52,830 bases of DNA from WHTX01 sp038255145 (GCA_038255145.1 JBBSLP010000043.1:1-52830), one strand, 5' to 3'. Counted from the first letter of the stretch, positions 33,573 through 43,590 are shown. Numbers and translations are program-made. The notes: generated by a model from the sequence alone, not told the origin.

Positions 33573-34682
33573 ATGGACTACGCCCTGCCTCCCGAGCTCG
33601 AAGCGCTGCACGACGAAGCGGTGGAGGTTGCCACCGCCGCGGTGGCGGGGCTGGCCGTGCGCGAGGACTCGTGGCTGCGGGGCACCAGCGTCGAGTTCGC
33701 CAAGGAGCTGGGGTCGCGGGGCTGGCTGGGCATGACGTGGCCCAAGGAGGTGGGCGGCCACGGCCGCAGCCGCCTCGAGCGCTTCGTGGTCTTCGAGGCC
33801 CTCATCAGCCACGGTGCCCCCATCGCCTCGGCCTGGTTCGCCGACCGCCAGATCGGGCCCACCCTGCTGCAGTTCGGCACCGAGGAGCAGCGCCGCGAGC
33901 ACGTGCACGCCCTGGTGGCGGGCACGTCGGCCTGGTGCATCGGCATGAGCGAGCCCGACGCCGGCTCCGACGTGGCCTCCATCCGCACCCGGGCCATCGT
34001 CGACGGCGACGACTACGTCATCAACGGCCAGAAGATCTGGACGTCGGGGGCGGCCGAGGCCGACTACTGCTACCTGATCGCCCGCACCGACCCCGATGCC
34101 CCGCCCCACGCCGGGTTGTCCGAGTTCATCGTCGACATGCGCTCGCCGGGCATCGAGGTGCGTCGCATCGTGGACATGACCGGGGACGAGCACTTCTGCG
34201 AGGTCCACCTGACCGATGTGCGGGTGCCGGCCACCAACCTGGTGGGCACGCCCAACGGCAGCTTCCGCCAGGTCATGCGGCAGATGGAGCACGAGCGGGG
34301 CGGCATCGACCGCCTGGTGTCCAACCGGGCCCTGTACGTGGACGCCCTGCAGGAGGCCGACACCACCGACCCCCTCATCCGCCAGGAGATCGCCTCACTC
34401 GAGACCATGTACCGGCTGGGCCGCATCATGGTCCTGCGCGAAGTGCTCGAGCAGGCCCCGGCGGGCTGGTCGGCGTGCACCAAGACCCTGGCCACCGAGT
34501 TCGAGCAGCGGGTGGCCTCGTTCTGCGGCCGGGTGGCCGGCCCCCGGGCCACCCTGTGGAACCGGGTCAGCCGCAACATCTGCTACGCCCCCGGCTACAC
34601 GCTCATGGGCGGCACCACCCAGGTCCTGCGCAACATCCTCGGCGAGCGCGTCCTCGGCCTGCCCCGCGAGCCCCGGGGCTGA
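33573..34682 (+). CDS. Acyl-CoA dehydrogenase family protein
   Basis: 369 residues: GSRGWLGMTWPKEVGGHGRS, WCIGMSEPDAGSDVASIRTR, DDYVINGQKIWTSGAAEADY, FIVDMRSPGIEVRRIVDMTG, and the C-terminal LMGGTTQVLRNILGERVLGL. The pattern matches actinobacterial acyl-CoA dehydrogenases of the FadE steroid/fatty-acid type. ATG 33573 begins the fold. Placed after a strong terminator, it is an independent unit. Confidence 0.92.
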   Translation: MDYALPPELEALHDEAVEVATAAVAGLAVREDSWLRGTSVEFAKELGSRGWLGMTWPKEVGGHGRSRLERFVVFEALISHGAPIASAWFADRQIGPTLLQFGTEEQRREHVHALVAGTSAWCIGMSEPDAGSDVASIRTRAIVDGDDYVINGQKIWTSGAAEADYCYLIARTDPDAPPHAGLSEFIVDMRSPGIEVRRIVDMTGDEHFCEVHLTDVRVPATNLVGTPNGSFRQVMRQMEHERGGIDRLVSNRALYVDALQEADTTDPLIRQEIASLETMYRLGRIMVLREVLEQAPAGWSACTKTLATEFEQRVASFCGRVAGPRATLWNRVSRNICYAPGYTLMGGTTQVLRNILGERVLGLPREPRG

Positions 34683-34735
34683 CCTGCGCCGCCTGCGGCC
34701 CGCCGTGGCCCTCACGCGCCCGGACTGCGGTGGCG

Positions 34736-37336
34736 TCAGAGGCGGCGGACGGCGGGGCGGGAGTCGGCCACCCAGGGGCCGAGGCGGACGAGCACGTCGG
34801 TGACGGCGGCGCCGTTGTCGCTGACCAGGACGGGGTCAAGGCGGAGCTCGACGATCTCGGGCACCTCGGCCACCAGGGCCGACAGGCGTTGCAGCAGGTC
34901 GGTCAGGGCCTCGGGGGCCACGGAGCCGTGCAGGGGGGAGGCGGCCACCAGGCGGACCACGTCGAGGGTGCTCAGCGGGGCCAGGCGCAGGGCCAGTTCG
35001 TCGGCGCCACTCCCGGCGGCGCCGCCACGACCCACGGCCACCACCGGACCGAGGCGGGGCAGGGTGCCCGCCACCACCTGGGCGTCCACGCCCGCGGGCC
35101 GCATGGCCTGGACCAGGGCCCGGTCCATGCGCTCGCCCAGGGCGGCCACCATGCGCAGGTACGAGGCGGTCAGGTCGTCGGGGCCCACCAGGTCGAGGGC
35201 CAGGCCCGTGGCCTCGGTCCGGGCCACCTTGGGCCGCCCCGCGGCCTTGATGGCCACCGGATAGCCGATGCCCACCGCCGCCTCCAGCGCCTCGTCGAGC
35301 GACGTGACCCAGCGCTGCCCGGCGGGCCGTATGCCCACCGGGGCCAGCAGCTCCAGCGCGTCGTCCAGCCCCAGCGTGGTGGCCTGGCCCCCACTCGCGC
35401 CCAGGTGCTCGATGGCCCGGGCCCGCACCCCCTCGAGGTCGAGCGCCGACACCAGGGCGGCGTCATCGCCAGCGGCGGGTGCACCGGTGCCGACCACGGT
35501 CACGCCGTCGTCCACGTCGGGCAGGTCGGCGCCTTCGGGCGCGGCCCGCCAGGCGGCGTGGGCCGCGGCCCGGGCCAGGGCCCGTACCCCGTCCTCGGGG
35601 AAGCGGTAGCTGGGCACGGCCGCAGGGTGCAGTTGGCGGCGCAGGCCGAGCCACGTGGCCACCACGGGCTTTGCCGCCAAGGTGGCGGCGGCGTCCACCG
35701 CGGCCTGCACCCCGGGCCGCTGGTCGACCCGGGCCACGACCACGGCGGCGTCGACGTCGTCGCGGTCGAGGGCCGCGGCCAGGGTGGCCTCGATGGCCTC
35801 ACCCCGCGACAGGCTCACCCCCCGCACGTCGAGCCCCTCACGGCGGGCGGCCCGGGCGGCCAGGTTGGCGGCCCCGGCGGCCTCGGCCACCACCACCACG
35901 CGATCACCCCGGGGCAGGGGCTGGGACCCCAGCAGGCGGGCGGCGCTGAAGAGCTCGCCCAGGGTGCCCACCTCGATCACCCCGGCCTGCGTGAGCAGCG
36001 CCGAGTAGGCCCGGTCGGTCGAGCCCACCCAGGTGGGCTCGTCGTTCCACCCCGCCGTGCTCACCACGACGACGGGCTTGGCCCGGGCCACCCGACGGGC
36101 GATGCGGAAGAACCGTCGGGGGTTGCCCACCGACTCGAGGTACTGGAGCACGACCCGGGTGCGGTCGTCGCCCTCCCAGAACTGCAGCAGGTCGTTGCCG
36201 CTCAGGTCGGCCTTGGCTCCCAGGCCCACGAACGTGGACACGCCGATGCCAGCGTCACCCGCCGCCGCCAGCACGGCCGCGCCCAGGGTGCCCGACTGCA
36301 CCGACAACGCCGCCGTCCCCGCCAGGGCCGGGGCCGGGGGGGCGGGCACGGCGTGCAGGCGGACGGCTGGATCGGTGTTGAGCACGCCCAGGGCGTCGGG
36401 CCCCACCACCCGCATGCCCCAGCCCCGGGCCGTGCCCGCCAACCACGGGCCCGGCACCCCATCCGTCAGCACGACCAGGGCGCCCACCCCCTTGCGCCCG
36501 CACTGCTCGACCACCTCGGCCAGCCGATCGGCGGGCACGGCCACGAGGGCCAGATCGATCTCGCCGGGCACGTCGCCGATGCTGGCGTACGCGGGCACCG
36601 AGTGGACGTGGGTGGTGGCCTCGTTGACGGGGTGGACGGGGCCCTGGAAGCCTCCGGCCAACAGGTTGGCCACCAGCTCATGACCGGCCGTTCCCACCTC
36701 GCGGCTGGCGCCGACCACCGCCACCGAGCGGGGGCGCAGCAGACGGGCGACGGACGCCACCTCGGCCCGGCGCTGGCGCTCGGCCACCGCGGCCGTGGCC
36801 TCGGGGGTGGCGCCGATGTCGAAGCGCACCTCGACCACACCGTCCTCGAACTTCGAGGTCGCGGGGTAGCCGGCCCGCTTGAACACCCGCAACATGCCCG
36901 TGTTGCCCACCAGCACCGACGCCGTCATCACGGTGAAGCCGGCCTCGCGGGCGGCCACGGCCAGGTACTCGAGCAGCAGGGTGGCCAGGCCCCGGCCGTG
37001 GTGGGCGTCGTCGACGAAGAAGGCCGCCTCGACCTGGCCCAGCTGGCCCCAGGGCTCGTAGCGGGCCACGGCGATGAGCTCGTCGCCCAGCAGGGCGACG
37101 AAGGCCATGCGGGCCTGGTAGTCGACGTTGGTGAAGTGCTCGATCTCACGCGGCGACAGCCGGGGGTGGTGGCTGAAGTAGCGGAAGTAGATGCTCTCGG
37201 GAGACTGGCGGGCGTGGAAGCGCACGATGCGCTCGGCGTCGTCGGGCCGCACCGGGCGCACGTGGACGGTGGCCCCGTCGCCGAGCACGACATCCGTCTC
37301 CCAACGGGACGGGTAGTCGGCGGGCTGATCGCTCAT
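34736..37336 (-). CDS. GNAT domain fused to ADP-forming acyl-CoA synthetase-like protein
   Basis: 866 residues from ATG 37336. Order: GNAT (about 20-175; HVRPVRPDDAERIVRFHARQ, DDAHHGRGLATLLLEYLA); CoA-binding domain (about 190-320; RPRSVAVVGASREVGTAGHE); succinyl-CoA-ligase-like domains (ALSVQSGTLGAAVLAAA, STFVGLGAKADLSGNDLLQF); ATP-grasp end (GYPVAIKAAGRPKVARTEAT). Such Pat-type proteins acetylate lysines of acyl-CoA synthetases, the synthetase half being a pseudo-enzyme when the catalytic His is lost. Here the motif reads VQSGTLG where active enzymes have the phospho-His nearby; I see no clear His, which suggests the regulatory type. GAGCGCGG lies before the ATG. Confidence 0.85.
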   Translation of the reverse strand: MSDQPADYPSRWETDVVLGDGATVHVRPVRPDDAERIVRFHARQSPESIYFRYFSHHPRLSPREIEHFTNVDYQARMAFVALLGDELIAVARYEPWGQLGQVEAAFFVDDAHHGRGLATLLLEYLAVAAREAGFTVMTASVLVGNTGMLRVFKRAGYPATSKFEDGVVEVRFDIGATPEATAAVAERQRRAEVASVARLLRPRSVAVVGASREVGTAGHELVANLLAGGFQGPVHPVNEATTHVHSVPAYASIGDVPGEIDLALVAVPADRLAEVVEQCGRKGVGALVVLTDGVPGPWLAGTARGWGMRVVGPDALGVLNTDPAVRLHAVPAPPAPALAGTAALSVQSGTLGAAVLAAAGDAGIGVSTFVGLGAKADLSGNDLLQFWEGDDRTRVVLQYLESVGNPRRFFRIARRVARAKPVVVVSTAGWNDEPTWVGSTDRAYSALLTQAGVIEVGTLGELFSAARLLGSQPLPRGDRVVVVAEAAGAANLAARAARREGLDVRGVSLSRGEAIEATLAAALDRDDVDAAVVVARVDQRPGVQAAVDAAATLAAKPVVATWLGLRRQLHPAAVPSYRFPEDGVRALARAAAHAAWRAAPEGADLPDVDDGVTVVGTGAPAAGDDAALVSALDLEGVRARAIEHLGASGGQATTLGLDDALELLAPVGIRPAGQRWVTSLDEALEAAVGIGYPVAIKAAGRPKVARTEATGLALDLVGPDDLTASYLRMVAALGERMDRALVQAMRPAGVDAQVVAGTLPRLGPVVAVGRGGAAGSGADELALRLAPLSTLDVVRLVAASPLHGSVAPEALTDLLQRLSALVAEVPEIVELRLDPVLVSDNGAAVTDVLVRLGPWVADSRPAVRRL

Positions 37337-37501
37337 CCGCGCTCCTCGAAGCTCCGTCGCCCCCCGGCGACGATGCCGGAGCCGCGTCAGCGTAACGCGG
37401 GGCGGGGCCCCACGACCGGGCTGACCCAGCAAGGCCGAATGTTGCGGTTCCGTTGCTAACGTGTTGCGTAGCGGGCGTTCTCGGCGGAACGGCAGGTGGC
37501 C

Positions 37502-37960
37502 ATGACGGAGTTCCTCGGCGCGGCGTCCTTGGGCGCACCCGCGCCGGTGCGGTCCACGGGGCACGGACGGAGGGTCGGACGCCGCCCGGTGCTGGCCGTG
37601 GTCGCGGTGGCCCTGCTGGTGGGCCTGGTCCTGTTCGTGGCCGCCGGCGCACCCGCGGGCGCGGCCACCGCGTCCGACCGCGCCGACCGCGCCGATCGGG
37701 TCGAGCCCGACCAGGCCGATCGGGCTGTGTGGCCCGACGGCCCGGTGGAGCTGCAGGTGGACTACCGCTCGTCGGTCGCGCCGCCTCCCCCGGTCCACGT
37801 TCCCCGGCACGGGGACCCCGCCCTGGCCGCCCTGGCCATCGCCGCCGGCGTCCACCTCATCGGCATCGGGGCCTGGGCCACCAGCGGGGTGGCCCAGGCC
37901 CGACGGGACGAGCGGCCCGTGACCGCCCTGGGGCTGGGCCCTGCACCGCTCAGGCGTTGA
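37502..37960 (+). CDS. Small membrane protein, unknown function
   Basis: 152 residues: an N-terminal polar part, one hydrophobic segment (VLAVVAVALLVGLVLFVAA) ending AGAATA that could be a signal or anchor, a short repeat-like DRADRADRVEPDQADRA, a Pro-rich loop, and a second span (LAALAIAAGVHLIGIGAWA). ATG 37502 follows AGGTGG. No family recognised. Its end overlaps the 3' end of the convergent aldehyde dehydrogenase gene by 11 bp. Confidence 0.6.
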   Translation: MTEFLGAASLGAPAPVRSTGHGRRVGRRPVLAVVAVALLVGLVLFVAAGAPAGAATASDRADRADRVEPDQADRAVWPDGPVELQVDYRSSVAPPPPVHVPRHGDPALAALAIAAGVHLIGIGAWATSGVAQARRDERPVTALGLGPAPLRR

Positions 37961-39377
37961 TCACGACCAGGCGGGACTCGGTCATCTCGTGCACGGCGTA
38001 CAGGGGGCCCTCCCTGGTGTTGCCCGAGTCGCGCACCCCTCCGTAGGGCATCTGGTCGGCCCGCCACGTGGGCACCTCGTTGATCATGACCCCACCGAAG
38101 TCGAGCTCCCGAGCTCCCCGCATGGCTGCGGCCAGATCCGCGGTGAAGATGGCCGCCTGCAACCCGTAGCGGGTGTCGTTGGCCAGGGCCAGGGCCTCGT
38201 CCAGGGTGTCGTAGGCGGCCAGGGCGACCACGGGCCCGAAGACCTCGTTGCGGCACACCTCCATGTCGGGGGTGACGTCGACCAGGACCGCCGGGGCCAG
38301 GGCGGCACGGCCCTGGGCGCCGCCGCCGACCACCAGGCGGGCACCCCCGGCCACGGCGTCGTCGACCCAGCCCTTGACCCGGTCGCGGTCGTCGGGGCTG
38401 ATGAGGGCGGACACGTCGGTGCCCTCGTCGAGGGGATCGCCCACCACCAGGTCCGCCACCCGGGCGGCCAGGGCCTCGGTGAAGCGGGCGGCCACGGAAC
38501 GGTGCAGGTAGACCCGCTGGGTGGAGATGCACGACTGCCCGGCGTGGGCGTAGCCGGCCACGCTGATCTTGGCCGCCGCCCCTTCCCAGTCACCGTCGGC
38601 CTCGATGATGACGGGGGCGTTGTTGCCCAGCTCGAGCCCCACCTTCTTGCGGGGAGCCCGCTGGCGGATGGCCCAGCCCACGTCCGGGGACCCGGTGAAG
38701 CTGATCATGGCCACGTCGTCGTGGTCGACCAGGGCGTTGCCGATCTCACCCCCGGATCCCGTGACCACGTGCAGGAAGCCCGGGGGCAGGCCGCACTCGT
38801 CGAGCAGCAGGCGGGCCAGGGCGATGGCCGAGAACGGGGTCTGGCTGGCCGGCTTGAGCACGACGGGGCAGCCGGCGGCGATGGCCGGGGCCAACTTGTG
38901 AGCCACCAGGTTGAGGGGGAAGTTGAAGGGGCTGATGGCCCCGACGACCCCGATGGGCAGGCGCAGGGTGAACCCCAGCCGCCCTTCTCCCGCCGACGAC
39001 GCATCGAGGGGCACGACGTCACCGGCCAGGGTGCGGGCCGCGGCGGCGGCGAACTGGAACGTGCTCGCCGCCCGTTCCGCCTCGGCCCGGGCCGTGCGGA
39101 TGGGCTTGGCCGCCTCGAGGGCGATGGTGCGGGCGAACTCGTCACGTCGCTCGGCCAGCAGGCGGGCCGCCGTGTCGAGGATCTCGGCCCCTCGCCACGC
39201 CGCCAGCCCCTCGCGCCGGGCCTCGGTGGCGCCGGCCACGGCCCGGGCCACGTGGGCGTGATCCAGCCGGGGGACCCGTCCCAGCACGGCGCCGTCGTAG
39301 GGCGCCCGCACCTCGATGGACTGCTCGGTGGTGACGGCCTCCCCGCACAGGGGGACGCTGGACTGCTCTGAGCTCAT
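37950..39377 (-). CDS. NAD(P)-dependent aldehyde dehydrogenase
   Basis: 475 residues with the family core: AISPFNFPLNLVAHKLAPAI, VVLKPASQTPFSAIALARLL, SFTGSPDVGWAI, catalytic Glu in LELGNNAPVIIEAD, catalytic Cys in HAGQSCISTQRVYLH, and EVFGPVVALAAYDTLDEAL. It oxidises aldehydes to acids. The LELGNNAP and AHAGQSC form is near the phosphorylating/lactaldehyde-type subgroup. The active site is complete. ATG 39377. Confidence 0.94.
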   Translation of the reverse strand: MSSEQSSVPLCGEAVTTEQSIEVRAPYDGAVLGRVPRLDHAHVARAVAGATEARREGLAAWRGAEILDTAARLLAERRDEFARTIALEAAKPIRTARAEAERAASTFQFAAAAARTLAGDVVPLDASSAGEGRLGFTLRLPIGVVGAISPFNFPLNLVAHKLAPAIAAGCPVVLKPASQTPFSAIALARLLLDECGLPPGFLHVVTGSGGEIGNALVDHDDVAMISFTGSPDVGWAIRQRAPRKKVGLELGNNAPVIIEADGDWEGAAAKISVAGYAHAGQSCISTQRVYLHRSVAARFTEALAARVADLVVGDPLDEGTDVSALISPDDRDRVKGWVDDAVAGGARLVVGGGAQGRAALAPAVLVDVTPDMEVCRNEVFGPVVALAAYDTLDEALALANDTRYGLQAAIFTADLAAAMRGARELDFGGVMINEVPTWRADQMPYGGVRDSGNTREGPLYAVHEMTESRLVVINA

Positions 39378-39501
39378 GCCCTGTCTTACCCCGCACCGTG
39401 CATCGCCGCCGCGCCACCCGGGGCAGCACCGCTAACGGTGTCAGCTTCGAGGCCAGATGCTCAAGGCCGGGGCTCGAGTTGCCGAGAAGGTCTGAACGGC
39501 C

Positions 39502-42177
39502 ATGTCGTCGGCACCTCCCACCGGGACCCTTGCGGAAAACCCGGCAGCTCCCTGCGGGGGACGGGCGCGAACCTCCGACCGGGGGCACCGCCTGTCGCTC
39601 CGGCGCGCCTGGAGGCGCCTGCCCATCGGCCGCAAGGGCCTCGTCGTCGTGGGCCTGCCCCTGGTGGCCACCATGCTGGCCGTCACCCCGCTCGTCCTCA
39701 ACGAGTTGCGCAACAACGACGTCGAGTCCCAGGTGCGCCACAGCCTCGAGGTCCGCGCCTCGCTCAGCGAGTTGTCCGGCGACGCCACCTCGGTGGAGTC
39801 CGCGGCCCGCGGCTACCTGCTGGTGGGCACGCCCAGGCTGCTGGCCGAGTTCGAGGCGGCCAAGGCGTCGACGAGCGCCCTGACCGACGAGATCGGGGAC
39901 CTGGTCAGCGACAACGCCGCCCAGTCGGCCCGCCTCGACGCCGTGCGGTCCGCGCTGGGCGAACGGTTCGCCATCTTCGACACCCTGGTCCAGGCCCGTG
40001 TCGACGGCACCCCCCGAACGCTCACGCCCGAGGTGCAGCAGCGCGGCGCCGACCTCGCGCTCAGCCTGGACAACTCCCTGGATGCCATCCAGCGGGCCGA
40101 GGTCGACCTGTTGGATGCCCGCACCCGACGGGCCGAGGACGGCCGACGACGACAGCTGCTGCTGGCCGGCGGCGCCGCTGTGCTCGGCATGATCGCCGCC
40201 CTGGGTGCCAGTGCCCTGTTCGGCTCGGGTGTGGCCCGCCGGGTGCGCAGGCTCGAGCGTCGCACCGCGTCGATCTTCCTCGATGCCCCCATGCCCGAGG
40301 TCGCGGCGCGTCGTCCGAACGCACGCCGACGCGACACCGATGAGCTCGGCGAGCTCGAGGTCGCCTACCAGGAGGCCAGGGCACTCATCGCCGCCCGCGA
40401 CGCCTCCCTGCGCCAGGAGGCGACCCGCCTGGCCGCCGTGGCCGAGGTACAGCAGGCCATCGCCGCCGGCCCCCTCGACGCCCAGCGGATCATGTGGGGG
40501 GTGGTCGAACCGGCGCTCGAGCTCACCGGGGCCGACAGCGCCGCCATCGTCCGCATCGACGGTGACGAGCTCGTCTGGGAGGTCGCTGTGGGCGAGGCCC
40601 GACGCCACCTGGGCACCCGCCTGCAGGGATCGTGGAACCTGGCCAACCTGGCCGGTGGGGTGGTGCTCAACTCGCCCGACACCACCCAGGATCCCCGGCT
40701 ACACGGTCGGGGGATCGACCTCGGGACGAAGCGGTCCCTGTTGGCCAGCGCCATCAGGCTCGACGGCGTGGTCGACTGCGCCCTCATCGTCTACGACGCC
40801 CGCCCCGCCGCCTTCGACACCGGGGCCGAGCGCACCGTGGGCGTCCTCGCCGGCCTGCTGAGCGCGGCGCTGTCCCACGCCGCGGCCTTCCGCGCCCGGG
40901 ACGAAGCGCTGGCCGACCGCGAGGCCGAGGTCGTGGAGCGCCGCCAGGCCGAGGTCGTGGCCGCCGAGGCCAAGGTGGCGGCCGATCGCGCCAACCAGGC
41001 CAAGAGCGAGTTCCTGTCCCGCATGAGCCACGAGCTGCGCACGCCCCTGAACGCGATCCTCGGCTTCGGCCAGCTGCTCGAGCTCGAGGACCTGCCCGAG
41101 GACCAGCGGGCCTCGGTGGCCCAGATCATCAAGGCCGGCTACCACCTGTTGGACCTCATCAACGAGGTGCTCGACATCTCCCGGATCGAGGCGGGGCGCA
41201 TCTCGCTGTCCCTTGAACCCGTCTCCGTCGACGAGGTGGTGAACGAGGCCGTCGACCTGGTGCGGCCCCTGGCCCAGGGACGGGACATCGAGCTGCCCGC
41301 CCGCTACGTGCCCGGTGCGGACCGTTCCACCGTCGTCCGCGCCGACCGCCAGCGCCTCAAGCAGGTGCTGCTCAACCTGCTGGTGAACGCGGTGAAGTAC
41401 AACCACCGCGGCGGCCGGATCACGGTGGAGGTCGACGACGTCGGTCCCCGCCGACGCCGCATCTCTGTGATCGACACCGGGCCCGGCATCCCCGCGGACC
41501 GCCTCGAGCACCTCTACGTCCCCTTCGAACGCCTGGGCGCCGAGCTCACCGGGGTGGAAGGCACCGGTCTGGGTCTGGCTCTGTCCAAACGGCTGGTGGA
41601 GGTGATGGGCGGCGAGCTCGGCGTGGCCAGCATCGTCGGCCAGGGAACCACCTTCTCCGTCGACCTCGACGCCGCCCAGGTCGGCAGTGGGGTCGGCAGT
41701 GGGGTCGGCAGTGGGGTCGGCAGTGGGGTCGGCAGTGGCCGGCCTTGCCCGGTCGTCCCGGCCGCCGACGCGGTGCCCGGAGTGACCGTGGAGCAACGTG
41801 CGGTGCTGTACATCGAGGACAACCCCGCCAACCTCCGCCTGGTCCAGCAGATCCTCGACCGGCGGCCGGCCGTGACCGTCATCAGCGCCATGCTGGGCCG
41901 ACTCGGCATCGATCTCGCCCGCCAGCACCAGCCCGACCTCGTCCTCGTCGACCTCGACCTGCCCGACATCTCCGGCCGTGAGGTCCTGGCCGCGCTGCGG
42001 GCCGATCCCATCACCGCCCGTTGCCCGGTGGTCGTCGTCAGCGCCGACGCCACCGCGGGCCGGGCCGAGCACCTGCGGGGCGCCGGCGCCACCGCCTATC
42101 TGACCAAGCCCTTCGACGTGGGCGACTTCCTCGCCCTCGTCGACGACCTGCTCCGACCTCTGGGGGGGCCGACGTGA
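39502..42177 (+). CDS. Hybrid sensor histidine kinase with CHASE3-like, GAF, kinase and receiver domains
   Basis: 891 residues. About 35-55 TM1 (GLVVVGLPLVATMLAVTPLV); about 60-210 an extracytoplasmic helical CHASE3-like sensor; TM2 near 215-240 (LLLAGGAAVLGMIAALGASA); a GAF-like domain to about 460; a coiled coil; the H-box SHELRTPLNAILGFG; N-box VNAVKYNHRGGR; G1 VIDTGPGIPADR; G2 GTGLGLALSKRLVE; then a Gly/Ser/Val repeat linker and a receiver domain (YIEDNPANLRLVQ, phospho-Asp in LVLVDLDLPDISG, Lys in LTKPFD). The stop overlaps the GTG of the REC-EAL gene (GTGA), so it probably signals to that protein. Confidence 0.92.
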   Translation: MSSAPPTGTLAENPAAPCGGRARTSDRGHRLSLRRAWRRLPIGRKGLVVVGLPLVATMLAVTPLVLNELRNNDVESQVRHSLEVRASLSELSGDATSVESAARGYLLVGTPRLLAEFEAAKASTSALTDEIGDLVSDNAAQSARLDAVRSALGERFAIFDTLVQARVDGTPRTLTPEVQQRGADLALSLDNSLDAIQRAEVDLLDARTRRAEDGRRRQLLLAGGAAVLGMIAALGASALFGSGVARRVRRLERRTASIFLDAPMPEVAARRPNARRRDTDELGELEVAYQEARALIAARDASLRQEATRLAAVAEVQQAIAAGPLDAQRIMWGVVEPALELTGADSAAIVRIDGDELVWEVAVGEARRHLGTRLQGSWNLANLAGGVVLNSPDTTQDPRLHGRGIDLGTKRSLLASAIRLDGVVDCALIVYDARPAAFDTGAERTVGVLAGLLSAALSHAAAFRARDEALADREAEVVERRQAEVVAAEAKVAADRANQAKSEFLSRMSHELRTPLNAILGFGQLLELEDLPEDQRASVAQIIKAGYHLLDLINEVLDISRIEAGRISLSLEPVSVDEVVNEAVDLVRPLAQGRDIELPARYVPGADRSTVVRADRQRLKQVLLNLLVNAVKYNHRGGRITVEVDDVGPRRRRISVIDTGPGIPADRLEHLYVPFERLGAELTGVEGTGLGLALSKRLVEVMGGELGVASIVGQGTTFSVDLDAAQVGSGVGSGVGSGVGSGVGSGRPCPVVPAADAVPGVTVEQRAVLYIEDNPANLRLVQQILDRRPAVTVISAMLGRLGIDLARQHQPDLVLVDLDLPDISGREVLAALRADPITARCPVVVVSADATAGRAEHLRGAGATAYLTKPFDVGDFLALVDDLLRPLGGPT
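41680..41738 (+). repeat. 12-bp tandem repeat in kinase-receiver linker
   Basis: GTCGGCAGTGGG is repeated 4.9 times without mismatch, coding for a VGSG linker between the kinase core and the receiver domain. Copy-number change would keep frame and only alter linker length. Confidence 0.9.
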
Positions 42178-43538
42178 AGATCCCCGATCACCTCGAGACC
42201 GCCGCGCACCTCGAACACGCTGCGCACCTCGACTCCGCGGCGCGCTCGGGGACCGCGGCCGCCGCGGAGCACCCCGGACCCGGGCACGAGCCCGACCACT
42301 CGGCCCGGCTCGAGCACCCGCCGCGGATCCTGGTCATCGACGACCAGCCGGTGAACGTGCACCTGTTGGTGCGGGTGCTCAAGACCGTGGGACTCGACGA
42401 GGTCCGGTCCACCACCGATCCCCGCGAGGCCGCTGCCCTGTTCCTCGAGTTCGAACCCGACCTGGTGCTGCTCGACCTGCACATGCCCGGGCTCGACGGC
42501 TTCGGGGTCATGGAGCAGCTGCGCGACCTGACCGGGGAGGACGAGTTCGTCCCCATCATCATCATCACCGCCGACGTGACGCCCGAGGTCCGGTCGCGCG
42601 CCCTGGCCGGTGGGGCCAACGACTTCCTCACCAAGCCGTTCGAGCGCACCGAGGTCCTGCTGCGCATCAACAACCTGCTGCAGACCCGCGCCCTGCACCT
42701 GAGGCTCGACGAGCGCCGCAACCAGGCCGAGCTCGAGCTCGAACGACGCGACGAGGACAGCCGGCGCGAGGCGGCCGAGCGAGCCGAGCAGGCCCGGCGG
42801 GTGCGGGCCGTCATGGACGAGGGCAAGCTGCAGGTCGTCTACCAACCCATCGTCGACGTGCGCCGCAACGAGGTCGTGGGGGCCGAGGCCCTGTCACGGA
42901 TCCAGGCCTGGCCCCACCGGACCCCCGACCTGTGGTTCGCCGAAGCCGCTGGCGTGGGCCTGGACCTCGAGCTCGAACTGCACGCCATCAAAGCCGCGCT
43001 GCTCCGCCTCGACGAGCTGCCCGACCACGCCTACATCTCGGTCAACCTGTCCCCCGACACCCTCATGTCCGGTGCCCTGGAAGAGGTCGTGGCCCACGTG
43101 CCCGGCTCCCGCTTGGTGCTGGAGCTGACCGAACACGCCGAGGTGGAGGACTACGACGAGCTCCACCACGCACTGAGCCGGCTGCGCCGGCGGGGGGTGC
43201 GGGTGGCCGTCGACGACGCCGGCGCCGGCTTCGCCAGCCTGCGCCACATCCTGCGGCTGCGACCCGACATCATCAAGCTGGACCGCACCCTCACCGGCGA
43301 CATCGACCACGACCCCATCCGCCGGGCCCTGTCCTCGTCGCTGGTGGCCTTCACCGAGGAGGTCGGCGGCACCATCGTGGCCGAGGGCGTGGAGAACGAC
43401 GGCGAGCTCCAGGCCCTGCGCCGCCTGGGGATCCCCTACGCCCAGGGCTACCACCTGGGCCGTCCTGGTCCCCTACCCCTCGTCGCCCCGCCCGACCTGC
43501 TCGACCTGACCGACGCTCCCGCCCGACGGCGCCGCTGA
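42174..43538 (+). CDS. Response regulator with EAL (c-di-GMP phosphodiesterase) output domain
   Basis: 454 residues from GTG 42174. An N-terminal His/Ala-rich extension (HLETAAHLEHAAHLDSAA) precedes a receiver domain (about 45-165: ILVIDDQPVNVHLLVRVLK, phospho-Asp in LVLLDLHMPGLDGFG, FLTKPFERTE), a short coiled coil, and an EAL domain (about 205-440). EAL motifs look intact: VVGAEALSRI, YISVNLSP, LVLELTEH, VDDAGAG, DIIKLDR, IVAEGVEN and AQGYHLGRP. It should hydrolyse c-di-GMP when phosphorylated by the coupled kinase. Confidence 0.93.
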   Translation: MKIPDHLETAAHLEHAAHLDSAARSGTAAAAEHPGPGHEPDHSARLEHPPRILVIDDQPVNVHLLVRVLKTVGLDEVRSTTDPREAAALFLEFEPDLVLLDLHMPGLDGFGVMEQLRDLTGEDEFVPIIIITADVTPEVRSRALAGGANDFLTKPFERTEVLLRINNLLQTRALHLRLDERRNQAELELERRDEDSRREAAERAEQARRVRAVMDEGKLQVVYQPIVDVRRNEVVGAEALSRIQAWPHRTPDLWFAEAAGVGLDLELELHAIKAALLRLDELPDHAYISVNLSPDTLMSGALEEVVAHVPGSRLVLELTEHAEVEDYDELHHALSRLRRRGVRVAVDDAGAGFASLRHILRLRPDIIKLDRTLTGDIDHDPIRRALSSSLVAFTEEVGGTIVAEGVENDGELQALRRLGIPYAQGYHLGRPGPLPLVAPPDLLDLTDAPARRRR

Positions 43539-43590
43539 CCGCAGGGCCGGGCGGACGGTGAGCTGACGGCCCGGCGGGTAGAACGGAGGC

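Noticed and set aside
33671..37459. 1262-residue plus-strand open frame
   Set aside because: Runs opposite the GNAT/acyl-CoA synthetase gene and over part of an acyl-CoA dehydrogenase in another frame; composition is shadow-like.
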